From Thermoplasmata archaeon (lineage in GTDB: Archaea > Thermoplasmatota > Thermoplasmata > SG8-5 > JAGLSY01), in the NCBI GenBank assembly GCA_023137005.1, contig JAGLQE010000246.1:1-6947 (forward strand): a stretch of 6,947 nt of DNA, written 5' to 3'. Shown here in pieces: positions 1 to 4,437 of the stretch (position 1 is the first letter of the stretch; each line of letters begins with the position of its first letter). The notes beneath the pieces are model-generated. The model had not been told where the DNA came from. It saw only the letters and a program-made list of their open reading frames with translations, and made no database searches. Made by a program: the position numbers and the translations under genes.

Positions 1-741
1 CTTTTGAAGGATCCAGAGCCATATTTCAAGGGACTAAGTGGAAATAAAAGCTCTATCAAAAAATTCCTGAAGGATCTGGGTATAGAAGAGAATACGAGCT
101 TGAAGGACCTGGACGATGATAAAAAGCAGGAATTGACCTCCATCCTTACACTGCACATGCTCAGGCAAGGGGCCAGCCCCGAGGCCATCGAGCTTCTTGT
201 TACAGAGAGATATTGGCTATATGATTGGGGGATGTACGTGGACGAATTGGTGCCCCTGCTCAATGCCTGTAGCAGGCAGAAGAAGTTCTCCCTCGGACTC
301 AGCCTGGCATTAGGTTCCAAAGAAGCAATGGAGGAGACCAGCAAAGTGCATGAGGAGCATGTATCTTGGATCATGGACACCATGCTGAGCCTGGAAGACG
401 AAGCACCGGAGCAGCTGGAAAACATTCAATATATCTATGTCAGGGAAAGCACCTACCCAGGAGTCATATCCGGCCTGGGAGCTCTCTATATCTTTGATAG
501 GACCAAGCCAATACTCGGTATCTACAGCGGGGATGACAAGGCTCATATATCTGCAAGGGCGACCAGGAACCTCGTTAACCGTGGTCTGGATCTGGGAACC
601 GCGTGCAGGGAAGCTTCCAAGAGCGTGGGTGGAACTGGTGGTGGGCATAATATCGCATCGGGAGCCAAGGTCCCCTCCAAGAAACTGGATGAATTCCTGT
701 CATCCGTTGATAAGATGGTGGCAGAGCAGCTGGCAAGCTGA
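1..741 (+). CDS. RecJ-like DHH-family single-strand nuclease/phosphoesterase, C-terminal part (5' truncated by window)
   Basis: The reading frame is open from base 1, and no convincing start or ribosome binding site is visible, so this is the C-terminal ~246 residues of a longer protein; archaeal RecJ-like proteins are usually about 450-500 residues. Counting from the TTG at 4, residues 85-91 (LLNACSR) match the middle region typical of archaeal RecJ homologues. Residues 209-223 carry the glycine-rich GGxGGGHxxASGAKV signature of the DHHA1 domain, which in this family contacts substrate. The catalytic DHH metal-binding motifs would lie upstream, outside the window. Family members degrade single-stranded DNA or RNA 5'-3', and in Archaea some associate with the GINS/CMG replisome; which role applies here cannot be told. 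The gene ends in TGA and converges on pncC with a 3-base gap, so the two are separate transcription units. Assignment to the superfamily is firm; the exact subtype is inference. Confidence 0.85.
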   Translation, partial: LLKDPEPYFKGLSGNKSSIKKFLKDLGIEENTSLKDLDDDKKQELTSILTLHMLRQGASPEAIELLVTERYWLYDWGMYVDELVPLLNACSRQKKFSLGLSLALGSKEAMEETSKVHEEHVSWIMDTMLSLEDEAPEQLENIQYIYVRESTYPGVISGLGALYIFDRTKPILGIYSGDDKAHISARATRNLVNRGLDLGTACREASKSVGGTGGGHNIASGAKVPSKKLDEFLSSVDKMVAEQLAS

Positions 742-744
742 TTA

Positions 745-1218
745 TCACTTCTCATCAAGAAATCTAATGCAGAGGTCGATCGCTGCCTTTACTGCTTTTT
801 CTCTAATGGAATCACGATTCCCATCGAACCTGAACTCCTCCACCATCTCCCTATCCGCATTCGAAACAGCTATGAATACCAATCCAACAGGCTTCTCCTC
901 CGAGCCTCCGCTGGGGCCAGCAATGCCCGTTATGCCCAATCCGATATCCGAGGTGAAGGTCTCACAGGCCCCATTTGCCATAGCCAGCGCGGTCCTTCGA
1001 CTCACTGTTCCATGGTTTTTCAGACATTCTGGTGTAACTCCGATGATCTCGATCTTGGCAGAATCGCTGTAGGCCACAACTCCTCCCTCGAAGAAGGTGG
1101 AGCATCCTGGCATGTCGGAGATTGCCTTGCATAAAGCACCCCCTGTGCAGGATTCCACTATGCTGAGGCTCAGCCCTTCCATCGTCAGTCTATCTGCCAA
1201 TTCTTCAACTTTGCTCAT
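745..1218 (-). CDS. pncC: Nicotinamide-nucleotide amidase, CinA C-terminal domain family
   Basis: Stand-alone CinA C-terminal (PncC) protein of 157 residues from the ATG at 1218. The family hydrolyses NMN to nicotinic acid mononucleotide plus ammonia in the cytoplasm, as part of pyridine nucleotide recycling. Visible signatures are ESCTGG at residues 22-27 (Ser23 the expected nucleophile), GGVVAYS followed by Lys55 (expected catalytic lysine), TGIAGPSGG at 97-105 and KPVG at 109-112. The N-terminal molybdopterin-like CinA domain is absent, as in other single-domain PncC proteins. An in-frame ATG at 1245 would overlap the nadM stop by ATGA and add nine residues. I prefer 1218 because an AGGAGATGAT Shine-Dalgarno (1226-1235) lies 7 bases upstream and the resulting N-terminus has the usual length before ESCTGG. 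It is the last gene of the lonB-orf-nadM-pncC run and stops 3 bases from the convergent recJ-like gene. Confidence 0.88.
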   Translation of the reverse strand: MSKVEELADRLTMEGLSLSIVESCTGGALCKAISDMPGCSTFFEGGVVAYSDSAKIEIIGVTPECLKNHGTVSRRTALAMANGACETFTSDIGLGITGIAGPSGGSEEKPVGLVFIAVSNADREMVEEFRFDGNRDSIREKAVKAAIDLCIRFLDEK

Positions 1219-1225
1219 AAAGGTA

Positions 1226-1235
1226 ATCATCTCCT
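1226..1235 (-). promoter_or_regulatory. Shine-Dalgarno site deciding the pncC start
   Basis: The minus-strand sequence AGGAGATGAT matches the archaeal 16S anti-SD complement (AGGAGGTGAT) at nine of ten positions and ends 7 bases before the ATG at 1218. No comparable site precedes the in-frame ATG at 1245. The site overlaps the beginning of the longer frame and lies just downstream of the nadM stop, so pncC can be initiated independently within the operon mRNA. Confidence 0.65.
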
Positions 1236-1241
1236 TAGTGT

Positions 1242-1763
1242 TCATTCATGGTCTTCATGTGTCTCGATCTCTCGTACGCGAGAAGCTCCATTGATATCCT
1301 GGATGATCTGGCACGCTCCCTTGGGAACAAGACCATGCCAATCTTCACCCTCAACCATCCTTCTCCTTATCTCGGTTCCAGAATATCTTTCTCGGTCATA
1401 GAGATAGGGCTCTCTGATCTCTATTCCAGCCTCTCCGAACAGCCTCTTGGTCAGCTCACTGCGACTGTAAACAAGGTCGAAATGCGGCACGCGTTCATTA
1501 ATATGAGCCACCCATTTTGGATAATTGTGAATATCATCGATCGGATGGATCGAGTACCTACTGGCATCGATGCCCTCCATCTTCATCGAGGCCTCTATCA
1601 TTGATCTTCTCTCTTCATAGGAGAAGGGATTGTCATGTGTTCCACTATACTGCGCGCTGCCCACACCAATAATAATCTGGTCCACATTTTCCAAAGCCTC
1701 GACCATCACCTTAAGATGTCCATTATGAAAGGGCTGGTACCTGCCCACCACCAGGGCTATCAT
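1242..1763 (-). CDS. nadM: Nicotinamide-nucleotide adenylyltransferase, archaeal NadM type
   Basis: A 173-residue archaeal NMNAT that transfers AMP from ATP to NMN (or NaMN), giving NAD+ (or NaAD) and pyrophosphate, the final or near-final step of NAD synthesis in the cytoplasm. The nucleotidyltransferase signature GRYQPFHNGH is at residues 7-16, with both histidines of the HxGH-type motif present. The second nucleotide-binding signature SGTEIRRRM is at 128-136. Length agrees with characterised archaeal NadM proteins (about 170-180 residues). The start ATG at 1763 overlaps the stop of the upstream 61-residue gene as ATGA, and the minus-strand GGAGATGAT (1766-1774) places GGAG 7 bases from the ATG, supporting this start and translational coupling. 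The next gene downstream encodes PncC, which consumes the same substrate NMN, so the pair forms a pyridine-nucleotide module. The last ~15 residues are charged and poorly conserved-looking. Confidence 0.93.
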   Translation of the reverse strand: MIALVVGRYQPFHNGHLKVMVEALENVDQIIIGVGSAQYSGTHDNPFSYEERRSMIEASMKMEGIDASRYSIHPIDDIHNYPKWVAHINERVPHFDLVYSRSELTKRLFGEAGIEIREPYLYDRERYSGTEIRRRMVEGEDWHGLVPKGACQIIQDINGASRVREIETHEDHE

Positions 1764-1945
1764 GAATCATCTCCATCCATGAACTCATCAATATGCTCAC
1801 AGTCAAGGGTCATGAACTTGCGGCAATGGATACATACCGTATCATTCAACTTGCCATCCAACTCTGTATTGAACACATAACAGATGCGGCCCACGAGAGG
1901 TTCCTTCTTCCCATCACGGCCAAGATGATCGAATAAGCCAACCAT
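1760..1945 (-). CDS. Small Cys/His-rich hypothetical protein (61 aa), possible zinc-binding
   Basis: I do not recognise this protein. It is 61 residues with no signal peptide or membrane segment. The C-terminal half has C38-x2-C41-x7-C49-x-H51, with another cysteine at 22 and a histidine at 40, an arrangement compatible with one small zinc site. The tail is acidic (EFMDGDDS). It is very likely a real gene. A full GGAGGT Shine-Dalgarno (1954-1959) sits 8 bases before the ATG, the gene starts 17 bases after the lonB stop, and its TGA overlaps the nadM ATG as ATGA. The tight packing suggests co-translation with nadM and a shared transcript with lonB. A role as a Lon adaptor or a regulator of NAD metabolism would be speculation from position only. 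Confidence 0.72.
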   Translation of the reverse strand: MVGLFDHLGRDGKKEPLVGRICYVFNTELDGKLNDTVCIHCRKFMTLDCEHIDEFMDGDDS

Positions 1946-1953
1946 CTTTCCCG

Positions 1954-1959
1954 ACCTCC
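1954..1959 (-). promoter_or_regulatory. Strong Shine-Dalgarno site (GGAGGT) of the 61-residue gene
   Basis: Minus-strand GGAGGT is a perfect match to the anti-SD core, 8 bases upstream of the ATG at 1945 and only 3 bases past the lonB stop. This is the best argument that the small unrecognised gene is translated. Confidence 0.65.
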
Positions 1960-1962
1960 GGC

Positions 1963-3984
1963 TCAGGCAGGTGTACTGTCCAGGTTCGCTGCCCCTGTCA
2001 CTCTCTTTGGAACAATGACGCTTGTCAGTCTCTTCAGGAGCCCGTCCTTCTCTGGTCCGATGATCAAAGCATGCTCCAGAACCTCACTGATATTTTCCAC
2101 AGGGATGATCTCTATCATATTGGTGTACCTGTCCTCCAGAATAACATCCTTGAGGTTGGACTTAGGTATAATGACCTTTTTCAGTCCCATTTCAGCGGCT
2201 GCTTCTATCTTGGCAGTAACCCCACCAACTGGCAATACCTTGCCACGAACACTTAGAGAGCCAGTCATGGCCACACTTTGGTTCACCTCGATGCCCTCGA
2301 GGGCCGAGAACACTGCTGTTGCTACGGAAATAGAGGCAGAATCTCCCTCTGTCCCATCCCGACTGCCAATGAATTGAACATGTACATCATGGTTGCTGAT
2401 ATCCTCTCCAGTCAGTTTCTTGAAAAGAGCTGAAACATTCTGAACAGATTCCTTGGCCATTTCTCCCAGCTTCCCGGTCGCTATTATCCTGCCATTGGAC
2501 TTGGCCTGGGCTGGAGTGACCTCCGCGGCTATTGGAAGTACAATACCTGAATATTCAGACATGGATGCATCTCCCGCCATGACTGCCAGACCATTGACGA
2601 GGCCAATAGCCCCACCTTCAATGGAATGTGTCGGATAGTCCATGGAATGCTCGATCATTCTTTCGACAATTTGCTGTTCCAGAGATCTGGCCACCTTCTT
2701 TCCCTCCACCACTTCGACATGTGTGGCATAAGGAAGTTTCTTACCTTTGGCTATGTCTCCCGCAACCCGGACAAGACCGCCCAATTCCCTGAGCCTGAGG
2801 GTTAATTGTCCCCTCCGTCCAGTCCTTCTCTGAGCCTCTCTTATGATCTCGGCAACCGCCTTCTTTGTGAAATGAGGGATCTTCTTATCTTTCGTGACCT
2901 CCTGGGCCACGAATCTGATAAGTTTTTTGCGGTTCTCATCGGTATCTGGCATGGTGTTCCTCATATAGGTCTCATAACCATATCCTCTTATCCTGGATCT
3001 CAGGGCCGGGTGCATTCCTCCTCGGAGCACACCGTTCTCGTCCCTGATGCCGTAAATAGAATCTAGATTACCTGCAGCCACCAATATGAAATCACATGGT
3101 ACTGGCTGGCTTTTCACCATGGCTCCGGAACTTCGTTCGCTCTGTCCAACAATGGAGAAAGCTTTCTCCTGAAGAGCTGTGAGGAGGCTCTGCTGGCTCT
3201 CCATCTTCAGCATATTGATCTCGTCAAGGAACAGAACACCTTTGTTCGCCTTGTGAATGGCACCTATCTCGACACGGTCATGGGCTGGTGTTTCCAATCC
3301 ACCGCTCTGGAATGGGTCGTGTTTCACATCTCCCAGTAGGGCCCCAGCATGTGCTCCGGTCGCATCAATGAATGGTGCTGGCTCATCCGCCACACGGCTG
3401 AGCAATAATTTTGGTATGGCTGCCTGTTCTTGCCTTGATCCTGGCCATCTTGAGGCCATGTAAATGAAAACCGCGGCCAGTATGCCGAAGAATATCCACA
3501 TAGGGTTGTACTCACCACTGTTCATGCCATCCAGCACGAACATCACTACTGAAAATCCGACTATAAGGAAAACTATTGTCATCATGGCCTGGGCCTTCTG
3601 CTCCATCTTCTGAGCGGCCTCCGCCTTCTGGGCACTGACTATTTCTTTCCCCTTACCCGCAGGCACGACCTTTATTATGGGCTCATTGGGGTCCTCGTGA
3701 TTGGCATATGAGATGATATCCTCATGCTCATTCTGTGGAAGGTACTCGATCATGGAATGTGCCAACATAGATTTGCCGGTACCAGGCTCGCCTATGAGCA
3801 TTACATGTCTTCGCTGTTCGGCAGCCTTCTTGATGACATATACTGCATCTTCCTGACCGATCACCTGATCCGTCATCTTGGCAGGGATCTCCACATCCTC
3901 GGTGGAATTGAATTTCTGTTCCTCTATCCAATCATCGACCCGGGTCGTGCAAATATTATCATCCATATTCTTCTGTTTGGCCAT
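1963..3984 (-). CDS. lonB: ATP-dependent protease LonB, archaeal membrane-anchored type
   Basis: A 673-residue archaeal LonB: an AAA+ ATPase fused to a Lon serine protease, tethered to the inner face of the cytoplasmic membrane, where it degrades misfolded and regulatory proteins. Walker A GEPGTGKS is at residues 65-72, Walker B LFLDEIN at 251-257, and a sensor-1-like Asn at 306 (AAGN). An arginine-rich [10 protein letters not shown] segment at 327-336 is consistent with the arginine finger. Two hydrophobic membrane segments (about 133-151 and 161-178) are inserted between Walker A and Walker B, the hallmark of LonB rather than LonA. The proteolytic domain has the archaeal EGDSAS motif with catalytic Ser549, and Lys592 in [10 protein letters not shown] completes the Ser-Lys dyad. 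The length is usual for the family and all key residues are present. The ATG at 3984 has AAGGT 6 bases upstream. It is first in the operon with the 61-residue gene, nadM and pncC. Confidence 0.96.
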   Translation of the reverse strand: MAKQKNMDDNICTTRVDDWIEEQKFNSTEDVEIPAKMTDQVIGQEDAVYVIKKAAEQRRHVMLIGEPGTGKSMLAHSMIEYLPQNEHEDIISYANHEDPNEPIIKVVPAGKGKEIVSAQKAEAAQKMEQKAQAMMTIVFLIVGFSVVMFVLDGMNSGEYNPMWIFFGILAAVFIYMASRWPGSRQEQAAIPKLLLSRVADEPAPFIDATGAHAGALLGDVKHDPFQSGGLETPAHDRVEIGAIHKANKGVLFLDEINMLKMESQQSLLTALQEKAFSIVGQSERSSGAMVKSQPVPCDFILVAAGNLDSIYGIRDENGVLRGGMHPALRSRIRGYGYETYMRNTMPDTDENRKKLIRFVAQEVTKDKKIPHFTKKAVAEIIREAQRRTGRRGQLTLRLRELGGLVRVAGDIAKGKKLPYATHVEVVEGKKVARSLEQQIVERMIEHSMDYPTHSIEGGAIGLVNGLAVMAGDASMSEYSGIVLPIAAEVTPAQAKSNGRIIATGKLGEMAKESVQNVSALFKKLTGEDISNHDVHVQFIGSRDGTEGDSASISVATAVFSALEGIEVNQSVAMTGSLSVRGKVLPVGGVTAKIEAAAEMGLKKVIIPKSNLKDVILEDRYTNMIEIIPVENISEVLEHALIIGPEKDGLLKRLTSVIVPKRVTGAANLDSTPA

Positions 3985-4152
3985 GTTATTACCTTATTGA
4001 TATGATTATAACCCCTACCCGTTAATAAATCTTTGCGCATAAATACCATATGTGGAGTATCATTACTTTATCCTATTCTACCCCTATGTATGTCTTGTTT
4101 ATCATTATAATAGAGACATGATAGTTTACATATATTATATAATAAAGTAAAA
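3985..4152. other. AT-rich intergenic segment upstream of lonB
   Basis: No coding potential is seen in this stretch. It holds the lonB ribosome binding site (AAGGT, 3991-3995) and a likely lonB promoter (4021-4036). A symmetric patch around CATATG (4046-4051), upstream of that promoter, could be a protein-binding site but is too weak to call. The 4124-4142 part is very AT-rich and contains TTTACATA (4124-4131) and TTATATAA (4135-4142), which read as TATA-like on either strand. In the minus direction it gives a U-rich run just after the structured RNA candidate. Confidence 0.5.
4021..4036 (-). promoter_or_regulatory. Putative lonB operon promoter (BRE + TATA box)
   Basis: Minus-strand GCAAAG directly followed by ATTTATTAAC resembles a purine-rich BRE plus archaeal box A. 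The box centre is about 42 bases from the lonB ATG, so a start about 26 bases downstream would give a leader of roughly 15-17 bases containing the AAGGT ribosome binding site. It would drive lonB, the 61-residue gene, nadM and pncC. This is inferred from sequence shape and spacing only. Confidence 0.5.
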
Positions 4153-4184
4153 GGGGGACTAAGTGGAGAAGGAGAGACTCCACT
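4140..4184 (-). terminator. Hairpin plus U-rich tract at the 3' side of the RNA candidate
   Basis: On the minus strand AGTGGAG and CTCCACT form a perfect 7-bp stem with a 9-base loop. The following sequence runs into a C5 block and then TTTTACTTTATT. A U-rich run is the main element of archaeal termination, so the RNA candidate could end here, 160 or so bases before lonB. The AGTGGA half is also usable in hairpin B, giving a possible switch between the two folds. This is inferred from sequence only. Confidence 0.35.
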
Positions 4185-4310
4185 ATTGAATCTAACCCAA
4201 GCTCCAATACTGTGCAGTATGGCTTGGGTCAGGCTCTATAGTGGCCCCAGTATCCTCAATTCATCCTTGCAGATCGACTGAGATGATACTAGGGCCCCTC
4301 ATTGTCCCCG
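4153..4310 (-). ncRNA. Unclassified multi-hairpin structured RNA candidate
   Basis: No open frame or coding feature accounts for this segment between lonB and the propeller gene. A closing helix GGGGAC (4154-4159) with GTCCCC (4304-4309) encloses three elements. Hairpin C pairs 4243-4254 with 4285-4296, continues through 4255-4266 with 4271-4282, and ends in a tetraloop (4267-4270) that reads GCAA on the minus strand, a GNRA loop. Hairpin B pairs 4180-4202 with 4222-4244 in register (19 of 23 Watson-Crick) and is topped by ATACT/AGTAT (4207-4211 with 4216-4220). Hairpin A pairs 4162-4168 with 4178-4184 and competes with the base of B. Strand: mismatches 4190/4234, 4194/4230, 4248/4291, 4259/4278 and 4266/4271 are C-A on + but G-U on -, while only 4191/4233 and 4261/4276 favour +. 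A U-rich tract follows on the minus side. A TATA-like TTTACATA (4124-4131) would fit a plus-strand start at 4153, so the strand is not settled. It does not match tRNA, 5S, SRP, RNase P or TPP-riboswitch signatures I know. Confidence 0.5.
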
Positions 4311-4348
4311 ATTCTTGGGCGCTGGCTGGCTCACTCCTATTGCCAATT

Positions 4349-4357
4349 GTATTATAG
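4349..4357 (-). promoter_or_regulatory. Possible TATA box for the minus-strand RNA candidate
   Basis: Minus-strand GCTATAATAC contains a TATA-like core; a start about 26 bases downstream would fall near 4327, shortly before the closing helix of the RNA candidate. There is no clear BRE and the element overlaps a small bulged hairpin (4343-4363), so support is weak. An alternative is read-through from the propeller gene. Confidence 0.25.
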
Positions 4358-4372
4358 CAATGGTGCGAATTC

Positions 4373-4398
4373 TCTAATTGCGCTTCTGCACAATTAGA
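4373..4398 (-). repeat. Small inverted repeat (8+1+2 bp stem)
   Basis: TCTAATTG (4373-4380) pairs with CAATTAGA (4391-4398). The next position is C-A on the plus strand but G-U on the minus strand, then GC pairs with GC around a 4-base loop. The wobble again fits a minus-strand transcript, i.e. the 3' untranslated region of the propeller gene. It sits 2 bases from the larger hairpin beside the stop codon, so the two may act together in 3'-end formation or mRNA stability. Confidence 0.5.
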
Positions 4399-4400
4399 TT

Positions 4401-4434
4401 AACAAATGTTGAAACACTCGTTTCAACATTTGTT
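4401..4434 (-). terminator. Perfect 15-bp hairpin just after the propeller-gene stop
   Basis: AACAAATGTTGAAAC (4401-4415) and its exact reverse complement (4420-4434) are separated by four bases. The repeat begins 3 bases after the TAA of the 739-residue gene, and no U-run follows, so classic intrinsic termination is not obvious. A stabilising 3' stem or processing site is equally likely. The upstream tandem paralogue has no such hairpin after its stop, consistent with a role at the end of a transcript spanning the array. Confidence 0.55.
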
Positions 4435-4437
4435 CAC

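Noticed and set aside
437..1072. 211-codon plus-strand frame spanning the recJ-like/pncC junction
   Set aside because: It runs out of frame through the DHHA1 domain and antisense to pncC; both of those have unmistakable family motifs.
4063..4150. 9-base inverted repeat TTACTTTAT / ATAAAGTAA flanking AT-rich DNA, as possible transposon ends
   Set aside because: It is short and AT-rich, with no transposase and no target-site duplication; probably chance.
4278..4289. CTGA next to ATGATAC as box D'/C' of a C/D guide RNA
   Set aside because: The C-like box matches only five of seven positions, the spacing is too short, and no outer C and D boxes frame it; the bases are explained by hairpin C.
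4278..4310. CTGAGAT followed by a C-rich run, reminiscent of the TPP riboswitch core on the plus strand
   Set aside because: The second conserved half of the TPP riboswitch (the UAAU-x-CCAGCG-type segment and its helices) is absent downstream, and the strand evidence favours the minus strand.
3985..4437. CRISPR array or tRNA gene in the intergenic region
   Set aside because: There are no spaced direct repeats, and no tRNA T-arm or cloverleaf could be assembled on either strand.
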